A stretch of DNA of 64,000 nt from positions 126,494,226 through 126,558,225 of the forward strand of contig NC_088780.1 of the NCBI RefSeq assembly GCF_958450345.1, read 5' to 3'. Positions within the stretch are counted from its first letter, which is position 1. Every line of letters begins with the position of its first letter. The DNA is from Calliphora vicina (taxonomy: Eukaryota; Arthropoda; Insecta; Diptera; Calliphoridae). The notes under the pieces are model-generated. The model ran no database searches and was not told the DNA's origin. It saw only the letters and a program-made list of their open reading frames with translations. The position numbers were made by a program, and so were the translations under genes. Below, one piece after another: positions 46,018-58,801 of this stretch.

Positions 46018-46785
46018 AGCAAGTATAGTCTGACAAGCCCGATCATATCGCACACCCAGTTCAAAAGTGACACAACTCAATATTTTAATTTTTCAGAAAT
46101 TGAAAATAAATATATACCAATTGAAACATAATGAAAGACATAAGTATTTTTTTAGCCACAATTAACAACAACAGAATACACTGATATCTTTTGTATAGAT
46201 AAACAAGTGTATTAATTTTTCGGTTCACTTTTGAACTGGGTATGCGATATGATACCCTACTTCCATAAGATGATTACAAACAGTTCTCTTTTAAAAGGTA
46301 TATGGGAGCTATGACTATTTTATATGAATATCAACATTTTTAAGAAATCTATACTCGTTAAAATGATTTTCTAAAGTGGGCCTTATATGGGAGGTATGAC
46401 TAATTATGGACCGATCGTCACAAAATTTTGTGGTCCAAGTTCGGCTTATTAAGCCAAACTTATTTGTGCTAAATTTGGTTTGGATATCTATATAACTAAG
46501 ATATTTATGAGAGCTTAACTATTTTCAGATAGGGCAATCATATGGGGGCTAGGAGAAATAATGCACTAATTCTAACCAAATTCAATAAACTTTGTCCTTG
46601 GGGCTATAGAAAAGCTTTTACCAAATTTTGTCAAATTATCTTTGAAATTGCGACCTGTACCGAGTTCGGCTTATTAAGCCAAACTTATTTGTGCTAAATT
46701 TGGTTTGGATATCTATTAGTACTAGTAGTTTTTACTTGGTTTACATGGACGGACAGACAGACATCGCTTAATCGACTCAGATGTA
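46018..46785 (+). repeat. Interspersed repeat family A, copy 6, rearranged
   Basis: Keeps the GCCCGATCATAT start and GACGGACAGACAGACATCG end. It is split by the element at 46049-46246. An exact 55-bp direct repeat within it (46438-46492 and 46663-46717, starting AGTTCGGCTTATTAAGCC) is not seen in other copies. Confidence 0.75.
46049..46246. mobile_element. 198-bp TIR element nested in family A
   Basis: Ends CGCACACCCAGTTCAAAAGT and, inverted, CGCATACCCAGTTCAAAAGT, bordered by ATAT on both sides. The interruption point is clear by comparison with the CATATAATACCC of other family A copies. Confidence 0.75.
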
Positions 46786-47191
46786 CAAAATTTTGCTTTG
46801 TTTATGTTAAAATATCCTTGCTTATTTCCATCGGATAAGTGGATTTTATATCACCTGGTCAGCCTACTTATTGGCCTTTTGATCCTAGAAAAATTCCTTA
46901 TCAAATAGATTTTGCCATAAAAGAATTTTTTAGGAAAATATATGTATTCAAACTTAGGTACATAAGCATTACTATAAGATCAAATTGTATATATTGTAGA
47001 AGCTTTTATAAAACGTTATATGCAATTGGAATTTAGCGACCACAGCGATTTTTATGGCAACTTTAATTTTTTTTTGACTAAGATTATGTTTCCTCTCTAT
47101 CCTAATAGAAAGACGGCTGTTCGCTTCTTGATCCAATGGCATTGTTTTGTAATTATTTTCCATTCGAAAAATTCATAGTCGTTCTATTTAG

Positions 47192-47968
47192 CATATGGGC
47201 AATTCCACGAGAATCGATACCACGACTGAAAACACAAAAACCCTTGAAACTTTTTTTTCAAGATGATTTGAATAGATGTTACTATGTGAAAGTATCTAGA
47301 TCATATTACAATGTTTTAAAGACAAAAATACTAGTTTAAAGTGATTATATTTAATTTTTTAATGTTTTAGTTATATTTTAAGCTAAAATTGAGGCGAAAA
47401 CTAGGCTCCTAATTAGCTTGTAGTATGAAATGAATTTGACTCTGACTGTTTTTTTGCTCTTGTCAAATTGTTTATTGAAACCGAATGTATATTTTCTATT
47501 CACTTTGTTAGTTTTTGTATACATATATTTACAGAATATATACGGTTTTATTATGAGAGAAAAATCTGTCACGTACGGTATGTCACGTACGATATTAAAT
47601 TTTATTTATTATAAAATCATCCAAAGATTGTTTTTATTTAAATATGACGGATTGTAGAGGAAAAATTTTTCGTTTAGTGTAAGAAATTAAAAGAAAACAT
47701 AACGCCTCTCACGATTCGAATATTTTTGCATATTTCTACATGTACTTTAAAATTACTTCCGTTGTATTTCACGTACGATGTACCCTTATTTCGCTCGATA
47801 TTTTGGACAACAATGTTTCGAAAGTTCGTATTACTTTTCTAAAATATAGTACCCTCTGAATGGAACATAAAGACAAAATTATTTTTCAGATACTCTTATT
47901 TTTGCAAAATCTATTCCACTCTATAGACGTGCAAATGTCACGTACGATGATATGGAATTGCCCATATG
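47192..47968 (+). mobile_element. CACGTACG family D, copy 4 (longest)
   Basis: The ends are CATATGGGCAATTCCA and its exact inverse TGGAATTGCCCATATG. Four CACGTACGRT sites lie at 47570, 47585, 47769 and 47939. No coding frame. Sites and ends match copies at 15.9, 17.1 and 29.2 kb. Confidence 0.75.
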
Positions 47969-50048
47969 TGATTAAGAATGTATTACATAGTCAAATAATT
48001 TCTATTACACTGTTAAAAACTGATTGCTTTTACCTTTTTGCTACAAGCTAACGGAACGGGGGTACAGTAAACGCAATCTTCACATACCCGAAAATATCCA
48101 ACTATGGTGCATACAAATTGGAAGGATTTTCTATTCGAATCGAATTACAAAATATATGCTATTGTGTAATTCGATTCGAATGTTATCTCCACAACTGATT
48201 TGAATATATATTATGACGGTGGAACCACCTAGAAATTCTGGTTCCTGAACATAAAATCAACCCTTGACTGTTGCTCATAACAAGGATACATTTTTGTTCT
48301 TAGGGCTAGCTTACCAGTATGGGCATTTCCTTATGGATTCCATTAGATTTGATTTCAGTTAATCGATTCGATTTACTGACTGATGTTACTCAGACAAACA
48401 ACCTTTTTTAAACTATGTCCAATAGTTAAGTACAAGTCATCGGTAGACTAGAAATCCCAGAACTTTAATTGAATTTAGTAGATATATTCGAACTATCTTT
48501 TTAAATATAATGACTGTAGCGCTGCACTATTACATAATTTAATGTCTGGCTCATTTTAAATTTAAAATTTCCTAACAAACTTTGATTTAATTATAAAAAT
48601 TGTTTGCCATTATTGCGCTTTTAGTTCTAAAAACCACAAAACTTGCAATTAGTTAATAATTAACCAAACACTAATTAGTTAATTTTAGTTAGTGAAAAAC
48701 TAATTATCAAAAGGGGAGAAACTTATTTGTGTTTTTTCGCCAAGAAAACATTTAAAACTTAGAAAAAAAAAATTACAATAAATTTAAACCAAATAGAGAA
48801 AAAATCCTTATAAAATAGCAACAAGAAACATTAAAATCTTAAAGATTTTTTTTCGGTTTTGTTATTTTTAAATCTTGACCCATTTAAAACAACTAAGAGA
48901 TTTGTATGGAGGAAATTCTCCCTTAACTGCTGCTTAGTATTGCTGGTAATCATTAAGGAGACCCTCAAACAATTAACAAACCATTCTCTCACTACTTACA
49001 TCTGTTTTTTCAAGTTGCATAAAAAAATTATTCTATTTTTATTATTAATTTTTGTTTGTCTTTATGATTTCTGTAGTAGGATTTTGCAAAGGTTTTTTTT
49101 CACATTTTATTGTTAAAATCATGCTGAGATATTCTTATTCTACCTGTTCGCAGCAGCAAACAGATGCATAAAATTAATAAAAACTTTATGTAGTTTTTGA
49201 ACTGCATAACTTTAATAAAATCTGCTAAGTTATTGAAAAAAAAACAAGCTAAATATTCTTAACTTAAAAGGAAATATTTAGAATGAGGTGGTACTCACTG
49301 ATTTGCAGTCAAGTGAAAATTGGTGCATTAATGCCCGTAACTTCAACAAATAGATATCGGTGTTAAATATACAGAAGATAAATTTACTTAACAAGTAATT
49401 TCAAATCAATATCTACTGGTAAAACTTACCAAATATTTTTACTCCATAAGTTACTAAGCACTAGATAGATATCTATTTGTTGATATTATGGGTACATGTT
49501 TGTTATAGAATTAGCAGGTAATGTGATGTAATAAGATTAAGTTCAAGGTTAGATTTCCGTAAAAATTTCCGTACTGAATCAGAGGCAAACATTTATCTAA
49601 ATCATACAATTTATTGTCCTTTTTAGTCGACTAAATGTTATCTGAGACATTTTCAGCATAACAAATTTCTATAAATTTGAGATTTTTTTTGTCTAGTAAA
49701 GGTTCTGAAATGTTCTGCTTAGAACATACCGAATAAGCAATTTTATTGGAATTCAAGTTGAAAACAAGTGTAACTCAAGCCTTGAGACCAATGTCAAGCA
49801 ATTTAGTTATATATTACAATAAAAAGTAAATTCAACACACATGATTTTCGTTTTAAAAATATTTAAATATTTTTCAAGTTTAAAAAATAATTGGCTTTAA
49901 TGCTTATTGGGTATAATTTAGAATTAATTAAATCTGAAAATTTTCTATATATTTAATTATATCTGTCTATTATTTTTCTGCCTAGACTCAACTGAGACAT
50001 TTGTCTGTCTAGACATGTCAAAAATTTCTAAGATATTTTTATGTCTAG
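47969..50048. other. Presumed intron with two small palindromes
   Basis: A perfect 17-bp hairpin with a 15-nt loop (arms ATTCGAATCGAATTACA) lies at 48133-48181. A 15-bp inverted pair CAACAAATAGATATC / GATATCTATTTGTTG brackets about 49345-49484. Otherwise AT-rich DNA without supported genes. Confidence 0.55.
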
Positions 50049-51041
50049 CCACGAGTGTAACCCGTGCCGACTTAGTTTTGAGGTGCATTTTCAAAGGAAA
50101 AAAATGCAATTTTTCAGGTTTTGTAAAAATTTTGCTATTAAGTAATTACTTTTGCAATTTAATTTAAAAGAATCGAAATGTGTACGTAATTGTCGTTCTA
50201 ATAAGATATAAAACACAAAAATGGCCATTAACGTGTCTCAGGACACGAAATGTAGGAACAAAATTAACATATTTTGAGAAATATTAAAATAAAAACTCAT
50301 TTTTACTTAAAATATATCCATATTTACTTGTATATACGATTTTATCTTCATAGGATACCGTTAACCTATTCGCAGGTATAACCAAAAAAAAAATATTTTT
50401 TTTAACGGCAGTTTTAAAACTCCAATTTCAAATTTTTAAAAATTTTGTTAAACAAATTTCAGAATTGTTTGATCATCACACGGGGATTTATTTGCAGCAT
50501 AATAAGGAATAAAAATGTGAAAAAAGTATGTCAATATCTCCTATAGTTTTTCCGTACCTGCGATTTAAATTTTGCGATTTTCGAGATATTTTGGCGAATG
50601 AGCTCAATTTCCTTATTGTTATTAATTTTAAGTAAAATCTGTTCAGAATATTATAGATACAGGTAATTTGAAATATAGTCTGAATTTTTTCCTAAAATCG
50701 GAAAACGCTAACCTTTAAATCGTGAAGGTCAGAGGTCAAATTTTTCAATATTTGGAATTTCTAATGGAATGATAGCAAAATGTTATATATTTTTTGGCCA
50801 ATTTTGATGAAACTTAAGAAAAATATAACATAAAGTCTAGTATTTACAATAACAAAACAACAATGGAAATTAACCCTTAAGAGCACTTGAGGTAAAATTT
50901 ACTGTGTTTTTCGTGATTTTAAAAGTTCAAGTGCTATTAAGGGTTAATTTTAAGTTTTGTGCTGTTATTGTAAATACTAAACTTCATGTTATATTTTTCT
51001 TAAGTTTCATCAAAATCGGCCCAAAAATATATAACATTTCT
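50049..51041 (+). mobile_element. Foldback repeat family B, copy 2
   Basis: Begins CCGTGCCGACTTAGTTTTGA. The right part is the same hairpin as copy 1, with TTAACCCTTAAGAGCACTTG near its centre, and ends at CCCAAAAATATATAACATTT. Confidence 0.65.
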
Positions 51042-51537
51042 GTCTACAATCTTTATAATTTCCTGGGATTATGTTTCTGTCTAGAGATAATGATACATTT
51101 GTTTTTGAATAGAAATATTTCCTGATAGTAACAAAACATAACTCTGTCCAGAAGCTGCGACATTTTTGCATCAGTTTTCTATATTTTCCATAAAACATCT
51201 CAAATTAAATTCAATACCTGTAATTTTTAATTCATTGCGCACCACAAATGTTTTCGCCTCAGCTATATCTCTTCACTCTACACAAAAATACTAGCAAAAA
51301 AGTTCAAACTAAATTTATTCGTAACAAGAGTTTTATTTACTTCTACTTAAAATCCTAACTTTTTTGGCGATGTGTAATTTAACTACTACAACTAATTCAA
51401 TTTTATAAACGCGCAAAATAAAAAAAAAACTTAAAACAAAATATTCCTTTTTGTAAATGCACAGACTGAAAGAAGTTTAAAAGTTTTATTAATTCTACAA
51501 ATTTCTTCTTTTTCTCTTTTTCGTTTTTTGCTTGCAG
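51042..51537. other. Intron 3' end
   Basis: AT-rich DNA ending in a long T/C tract (51501-51530) and CTTGCAG, a strong splice acceptor. Confidence 0.6.
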
Positions 51538-51855
51538 TAATTACTCTGGTTCTAAAGAAACGTCAACACCTCAAACAACACAGCCACGTCCTGGTAGCGC
51601 AGCTGGCGGCAGTGCCGGCAGTCAAAGTGCAGGCATGATTGCTACCGGTTTTCAGGACACAAATGCGAATGATGTGCGACAACCTTTGCTGACGACAAGA
51701 AAACCAATACCACATGATCGCTTTGATGATTTGGTTAAAATTGTTTCCGATAATCCGGGCAATTTGCAATACGGCCATGTAATCATCGATAGCAGTGGCG
51801 ATGATGATGGCGGTAGTAATCCAACATTGGGCGAAATTATGAAAATGAAACCCAG
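51538..51855 (+). CDS. CG31145: FAM20C-like kinase gene, luminal stem exon
   Basis: Acceptor CTTGCAG ends at 51537 and donor CAG/GTAAGT starts at 51856. The exon is 318 bases, phase 2 at both ends, so it continues the frame of 24166-25269 exactly. The product is a Ser/Gly/Thr-rich linker with one N-x-S sequon formed at the junction (NYS), then TTRKPIPHDRFDDL, GHVIIDSSGDDDGG and PTLGEIMKMKP. In Drosophila CG31145, as I remember it, the stem has the same order (RKPTPHDR, SHVIVD, NPTLAE) before the FAM20 kinase domain. That domain should lie in exons downstream of the window. Placement in the lumen follows from the signal anchor in the preceding exon. Confidence 0.75.
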
Positions 51856-52164
51856 GTAAGTTTTTGTTTTTACTTAATGATACTACCTGGGGAAATATTT
51901 ATCTTACGCTTAAAAATTATATTAAATTTTCACTGAAATATGCATTGAAGCTGAAAGCTGCATTAATTTGTTTGTTATGTTTTTTGTTTTTTAACCAGCA
52001 AAGTTTATTTCAGTAGAAGAACATTTTTGCATAAATTGTTATGCAAAAAAAAATAAAGGTTTTGGGCATTAAATTTTACAAATATTACACTTGAAAACCG
52101 AACAAAAGCAATAATCTTTGCGCTACAAATTTTAAAGTAATATCATGCGTTTGTGCTGATGTAT
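51856..52164 (+). other. Intron, 5' part
   Basis: Starts at donor GTAAGT. AT-rich, with nothing else seen. The intron's 3' end is beyond the window or among later repeats; I saw no convincing further exon to 64000. Confidence 0.5.
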
Positions 52165-52645
52165 GTAACACCCATCTTAAAGTATACCGATCAACTCCGA
52201 ATCAACTTCGGAGTCTATTATTATATATATATATTTTTTGTCTAAGAAACAAACTTGAAACTGGCTAAAATCGGTTAATTATTTCACCTAGGCCCCATAC
52301 AAATGTCCTACCGATATTGGACTTTATCGGTATCTATACAAATTTCGTTCAAAATTTTTTATATATACGGTAGTCATGTCACCTAACTTTATGATGACCG
52401 TTCTATAATTTGTCATAGCTTCCAGATAAGAACCGATTCCGAAAATCACTTTAACGAGCTTAAATCTCTTAAAAATTCTGATATCCAAATAAAATTCAAA
52501 AGAAATAGGATTTATACAGACATAAATCTTACGACCTAATTTCATGGCGATCGATATATAATAACTCACTGCTCCCATATAAGGCCAACTTCCGAAAAAC
52601 ATTCACGAAAATAAATTATTGAAAGTAATTGAGGGGGACCTTTTA
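52165..52645 (-). repeat. Interspersed repeat family A, copy 7
   Basis: Reversed copy beginning CCATCTTAAAGTATACCG, with the GGACGGACGG part missing. It ends at TTCACGAAAATAAATTATTG. A diverged plus-oriented relative may continue to about 52880. Confidence 0.7.
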
Positions 52646-52899
52646 TACGGATTAGTGACAAATGTTCCCGATTTTCGACATACTTAACTAATTTGTTCAA
52701 AATTTTATCAGGATTGCCGCAAAATCAACATATTTATGACTGTTCAAACAGTATTTCCGAGTTGTGTAGGGACTAGGTGAAATCATGGACTAGTATTGCT
52801 CGTTTTCAATACCAAACAAACCTTATCAATACAGAGTATTAGTGGAAAATTTCAGCCAGATAGCATTTACTAAGGAGTGCTATCAAAGTCGTTTTTCAT

Positions 52900-53348
52900 T
52901 TATGATTTCCTCATTCTACAAGTTTTTGGCTTAAAATATATAAAAAATAAGAAAAATAAATTGAAATGGAAAACTACATGAAAAAAAGTTTAAAATCTCT
53001 AAAAATGTAAATTGAGCACAATGTAATTTTGGAATAAGAAGAAACCAAATTGTATTGAATGTGTATCGTTACAAATGGAAATGGAAACAAAAATCTGCAT
53101 TCTGCTTATAACAACGACGACATGTTTAGTGCACTTAGCAAAGACAACTCAGATGCTATTCAAGATAGAGAGATACACTTAAAACAGACAATAACAGATA
53201 AATGTAGTATTGAACAAATAGATACTTACAGACACAACTGCAAATATCCCTGCACATGAATACACTACATGAATGTAGAGTTGCTATAATACTAATACAT
53301 ATTCAATGATGTGTTATAAAACTGTATAACCAGCAGTTAAGCAAGTAA
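52900..53348. other. No gene recognised; one odd ORF
   Basis: The frame at 53059-53259 (66 codons, D/N/K-rich) is compositionally protein-like, but has no splice context I can defend and no known relative. Confidence 0.3.
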
Positions 53349-53778
53349 CCAACAGTTCTAGGAGACGGTCCCGAACTAGTGATTTTGCCTGTCATTTAGG
53401 GTGACAACTAGTTACGTAACTAGCTACTTGACTAGTTATTTTAATACGTGTATGTCCTAAGCAGGGGGTATAATGGATCAATTGAAAGACACGCCATCTA
53501 TTATATATCCCTCATTTTTAAGCCATACACCCAATAATTGACTGAATGTAGCTGATCAAATAACCAGTTAAGTAGCTAGTGAGGTAACTGACTCCAGGCA
53601 ACCGATATGTGAATCAAATGCGTTAACAACTTTTCGGCAGATATCAGACAGTCTCCTTGCAATCCAAAAGTGTCAATTAGGACATGCCCATGTTAAAATA
53701 TCTAGTTACGTAGCTAGTTATGTAATTCTAAAAGACTGGTAAAATCATCAGTTCTGGACAGTCTCCTAGAACTGCTGG
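53349..53778. mobile_element. Foldback element with CTAGTTACGTAACTAG palindromes
   Basis: Terminal inverted repeats of about 110 bp start CAACAGTTCTAGGAGAC on the left and, inverted, CAGCAGTTCTAGGAGAC on the right. Inside are repeated GTAACTAG and GTAGCTAG sites. No ORF. Confidence 0.7.
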
Positions 53779-53835
53779 GTACTTACAAAACTCAGACAAA
53801 TATACACATACACCTACTCTATTATACATATATAT

Positions 53836-55107
53836 TAGAGTGTCCCTTAGAATTAAATTTTTGGAAATGTTGAGACGATACCCCCTGAAAACTTGTGTAA
53901 TGACATAAAATACCACCAAAAAAATTGTTAGCTTGTTCTATGAAGGGCAATCCGTGCCGACTTAGCGATTTAGTTTTGAGGTGCATTTACAAGGGGAAAA
54001 ATGCATTTTTTTCAGTTTTTGTAAAAATTTTGCCATTAAATAATCAGTTTTGCAATTTAATGTAAAAGAATCGAAATATGTACGTAATTGTCGTTCTAAT
54101 AAGATATAAAAGACAAAAATTGGTTAAAAAATGTTAAAGTTATTAAAAAATCGCCAGGCCATTAACGTGTCTCAGGCCACTAGAACATGAAATGTGGGAA
54201 CAAAATTAACATATTTTGAGAAATATTAAAATAAAAGTTTATTTTTACTTAGAATATATCCATATTTACTTGTATATGAGTTTTTGTCTTCGTAGGATAC
54301 CGCTAAACTATTCCCAGGTATGATCAAAAAAAATTATTTTTTTTAACGGCAGTTTCAAAACTACATTTTTAAATTTTTAAAAATTTTGTTAAACAAATTT
54401 CAGAATTTTTCGATCATCACATGGGGATTTATTGACAACATAAAAGGGAATAAAAATGTGAAAAAAATATGACAATACCTCCTATAGTTTTTCCGTACCA
54501 GCGAGTTAAATTTTGAAATTTTCGAGAAAAACTAATATTTTGGCCATATTTTGGAGAATGAGCCGAATTTCCTTACTGTTATGATTTTAAAGTAAAAGCT
54601 ATTCAGAATAATATAGTCCAGGTAATTTAAAATATAGTCTGAAAGTTTTACTAAAATCGGAAAACTCTAACCCTTAAATCGAGAAGGTCAAAGGTAAAAT
54701 TTTTCAATATTTGGAATTTTTCATGGAAAAATAGCGAAATGTTATATATTTTAGGGCTGATTTTGATGAAACTTAAGAAAACTGTAACACAAAGTCTAGT
54801 ATTTACAAAAACAACATAAAAATTTAAATTAACCCATAATAGCTCAAAATGCGCGTCTTTAGGTGCGATGAACCACCACAAGGACTGAACATTTTCCAAA
54901 AAAAAAGGACGCCATTATTTTATTTACGCAAAACCTTTCAGAAAACTTATGGTACCCGCAACTCTAATGTATATATACTGAAATATCATTGGATAAAAGA
55001 CGAAATGTGCAAGATAGGATTTGATTTTAGACTTATGGTTTCTTGGGGAAAATTTATTAGAATTTTCCGTAGATTGCGTTTCTGCTATACGATTTCGACC
55101 CACCCTA
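53836..55107. mobile_element. Probable hAT-like element carrying family B
   Basis: Starts TAGAGTGTCCC, ends CCCACCCTA, and is flanked by ATATATAT on both sides (53828-53835, 55108-55115). The end motif resembles the 62170 element, but the AT-repeat duplication could be fortuitous. It contains family B copy 3 (53948-54845) and a 102-codon frame (54849-55157) of no known family that overruns the right end. Confidence 0.45.
53948..54845 (+). mobile_element. Foldback repeat family B, copy 3
   Basis: Begins CCGTGCCGACTTAGCGATTT and follows copy 2 closely through AAAATCGGAAAACTCTAACC, but has lost the second hairpin arm. Confidence 0.65.
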
Positions 55108-55400
55108 ATATATATACATTAGCTTGCCCCATATTTTCAGAAGCTCCCAATGACTAAATTGTTCTCCACCAAATGCCGAACATATGAGCAAAATCTTCTA
55201 AAGTTTAGTGGTTGCTCATATTATTTGAAGTGACGACTTTTTTGACAAAGTAGCAAAATTTTTAAAATATTTATGAAATTAAAAACTAAAAAAAAATTAA
55301 CTAAAAAAGGTAAATGCTCATTTTCCAATTTGTGTTTTAAATTAAATTTTAAAAAATTAAAAAGGCGTTTTCAGTTATAATAAATACTAAATGAGTAATA

Positions 55401-55650
55401 GGTCGACTTCATAAAAGCAGTAATGCAAAGCAACTACTAGGCAAAGCAATACTTTGTGACATTCATGAACGCATAAATGTTTTGTAAAGAATCATAAATA
55501 AAAACAGTTCACAAATTTGACAGATGTTGCGGCTGGACAAGCATTGCCATTCAATAATGAACTTGCGACATTGCCAACACAAAATCTATTGCGTTTATGA
55601 ACACTATGCATTGCAGTGTTGCTTTGCAAAATGTGTTTATGAAGTCAGCC
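55401..55650. mobile_element. 250-bp TIR element
   Basis: Ends GGTCGACTTCATAAAAGC and, inverted, GGCTGACTTCATAAACAC, then TGCAAAGCAAC on both sides: about 34 bp in all. Target duplication unclear. Confidence 0.6.
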
Positions 55651-56782
55651 ATAATTTTAATAAATAAAGTTGCTAAAACTAAGTGAAATTGCTAATCTTA
55701 TAGGTGGTAGCTATTATGTATTAGCGTGTGGACCGATATGAAATTGAAGAAATTCATGATCTGGCTTAAACAACTAGTGAAATGTGCATAGGAACGAGCT
55801 TATTACCCAACAAAAAATTTAATTGAATTTTTTTAAATAATATTTAAAAATGGGAAGAAAGCTCTGCACGTTGTTAAATGATAAAGTTTTACTAAAAAAA
55901 CAAGTATAAATTTTATGGGATACCTTTAAAACTTTTGCCGATTTTGCATATATTTTAGCATTTGGTTTTGAGATGATTAGTTCTCCAAAAAGGGAAAAAT
56001 AAGCGCCACCCTAATTTAGATACATACAAGAAAATCATTTTAATGCAAAGAAATAGGATTATAGCCTAACAGTATGCCCCTATATTTGTATTGAAATTGT
56101 ATTTATATTTGCTCAAACTTACATAATCCTATGTGAGCTTTTTCATTTGAATGTATTTGAGGAGATAATGTATATGAGTGCTTGTATGTCGTGCAAACAT
56201 TCTTCTTAGTCCTGGCAAATGTTGAATTTTATATCAACAATTTCGTATGACACGTCAATTGAGCGTAAATTTCAATAAAGTATTAAAAAAGATTTAAACA
56301 AATTTCATTTGAAATGTTTGCTGCACTGAATGTGGAAAGAGTTCTACATTGTTGCTTGTGTGCAGCAGTCGGTTGTTGTTTTTTAATCTTCATGATCAGT
56401 TAACCAAAAGGAAAAAGTAATGCTGTTTGTTTATTATAGAACTGTGAGATTAAATTTGATATATTTTTTTGTTAAAAATTTAATATTTATGCCCTTATGT
56501 TTGTCGTACCGTATAATATATTAGTTCACGACCCTACAAAGTGTAAATATTATTATTGATGCTTTAGAAATTCTAAATTTGATTTATATAATACTGTTAG
56601 TGTAAAACATAGTCACGTTGTAAATACTAAGCCGATATTAATAACATTCAGTTTGAATATTTATCATTGTCCTAAACAGTTTGGTATTGAAAATCAGTAA
56701 AATCACTTGAATAGAAAAAGTTAAAAACCAAAATTTTAATATTGTATGTATGATACTGCTGTGGATTTTTAGGTCTGAATTT
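55651..56782. other. No gene recognised
   Basis: AT-rich DNA without repeat ends or supported frames. Confidence 0.45.
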
Positions 56783-57542
56783 AGGGTAGAAGGGGATCAT
56801 TCGCCATAGGGGCACATCTGCCAACACCGAATAACTTAAGAACCGAGTAATCGACTTTGTTACATTATAAAATTATGTTTTCGTTTATTGATTATTTATC
56901 ATCCCTGAAGGTTGGAAAGCTTTATTTTACATATGATGTGAGGCAGACGCAATTAATAGTTTTTCAAAAAGCTGTGAAAATATTTCAGTGTGTGAATTTT
57001 TTGTGCTAACTTCTATAGTTTTTGTGATGCAAAAAAGATATTGGTTGGTGAGAGAATGTCAATAATAGTGAACAATAAGCGACAAAATTTTTTTCGATCA
57101 TTAAATTTGAAGTGCGAAAAAAATGTATATTAAACCTCAAAACTCCCCCTGGAGCATATTCGCCAGATACAAGGAATCCCTGTGATGTAGAGCGAAATGT
57201 TGATATAATATAGAAAACATCAGTCACAATTTGTTTAAATTTTTGTTGTTGTTAAGTTTTGTGAAATAAACAATAAATATCTAGTTTATAAAATTTTGTT
57301 TTATTTTACAAATGACAAATCTGCCACATCCCTTTGGCGTATGGGTGGTTTCGCCGTTTTTGGTCACTCTAGAAATGTTAAAAAAATATGTATATCAAGA
57401 TGTGATAGGCAAGATTGAAATAATCAAAACTAAAGCCAACATATCTAAGTATCCGAAACAAGAAAAGAAATTAGAATAGGTATTGTGGTTATAATTTGAG
57501 AACGGCCCAAAAAAAAGTGGCGTATGGTCCCCCTTCTACCCT
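56783..57542. mobile_element. 760-bp TIR element (AGGGTAGAAGGGG ends)
   Basis: The left end AGGGTAGAAGGGGATCAT and the inverted right end AGGGTAGAAGGGGGACCAT share about 25 bp including CGCCA. No clear target duplication and no transposase. The superfamily is unassigned. Confidence 0.55.
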
Positions 57543-57872
57543 ACTTTTTACACCGTTTAGTAACAACAACAATAATATAAACTTAATGTATGTTGAAGTG
57601 AATTGAAATTAAGTCGATTAATGTTATTCGAAATTAAGGTATTACATTGTATGGGAGGTGTCACGCCCACTAATGCAATTCCGCCCATTTCCGGCCAAAC
57701 TATGTACAATAATAAGGGAGATATTCGAACAAAATTTTAAGATGTCAAAAACTATAGTTGACCAGATATTCGAAAAAAACTAATTACTTTGTACGATCCA
57801 TCCCATTTTTGGTTAAATTTCATGCACTTCTAAGAAATTAATTCGTGTAAAGTTTGAAGACTTTTACGTTTA

Positions 57873-58062
57873 GATATACACACAGTTACTAAACTATAAG
57901 TACGATCGACTTTTTTTAAAAATCTATATAAATTAAAATACAAGGCCTGACTTATTCATTCACTGATGAGACCTTGTATTTTTAAATATATACATTTTTA
58001 AAAAAATGCCAAAAAGTCGATCGTACGTATATTTTAATAACTGTGTCTATATATCCAGAGAT
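57873..58062. repeat. 190-bp imperfect palindrome
   Basis: Arms share ACAGTTA, AAGTACGATCGACTTTTT and AATACAAGG in inverted orientation around a centre near 57965. The whole may be a small MITE. Confidence 0.6.
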
Positions 58063-58352
58063 AAGATTTAAGTCGGAATATAATGATTTTTTTGATCTTA
58101 AAAAAATCACTGCTTAGGCAGATATAAGTCACAGACAAATAAACCAATAATTTCGAAGTATAAAAAAAAATCTCTATATAATTTCTTTGAAAACATAAAT
58201 TGCTAAGTGCATCAATTTAGCTTATGACTCTTCCGTTAAATTCAAAAAACCCGTTCGTCTCTAATAAATTTCGTGCATATCTCTACTAAAACCCGATTTA
58301 AAGCCCGATAACTTTTGGCTCCTTAACCAAAGTAATATACACACAAACGGTA

Positions 58353-58801
58353 CACAGAAAAAACTATTTCTTAAACCGTTTGAATTCAAATATTTGTCAC
58401 ATATTGAACTGGTTTCAATTATTTCATAATTGAATCAAGTATTCATGTGCTCAAAAACAAAATTTTCTGATATTGAATTTTGAGTTTTGAATTTGATAAT
58501 TTTGACAACTGAACATTATTGAATAGATAATTTTCGTAATTGAACACAAACACAAAAAATAACAAAAATGTGTTTTCAATTACGAAAATTATCTATTCAA
58601 TAATTTTTGTATTTAAAATTCAACCAATAACGAAAATTGTATATTCAATTGTCAAAATTATCAAATTCAAAACTCAAAATTCAATAGAAAATATCAGAAA
58701 ATTTTGTTTTTGAGCACATGAATACTTGATTCAATTATGAAATAATTGAAACCAGTTTAATATGTGATAAATGTTTGAATTGAAATATAGTTTTTTCTGT
58801 G
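58353..58801. mobile_element. Full-length palindromic MITE, TA flanked
   Basis: Ends CACAGAAAAAACTAT and inverse, with TA at 58351-58352 and 58802-58803. The arms pair along nearly the whole 449 bp around 58570. A half-copy lies at 61219-61426 inside a hAT-like element. Confidence 0.8.

Larger units (their letters stand above)
25270..51537 (+). other. CG31145: 26.3-kb intron of the FAM20C-like gene
   Basis: It starts with GTGAGT and ends with a long T/C tract and CTTGCAG. It is loaded with transposons on both strands, listed separately. Two exon-like ORFs lie within it (33491-33647 and 39708-39834). Confidence 0.7.

Noticed and set aside
53059..53259. 66-codon D/N/K-rich ORF
   Set aside because: Protein-like composition but no defensible splice sites and no known relative; left as a note only.
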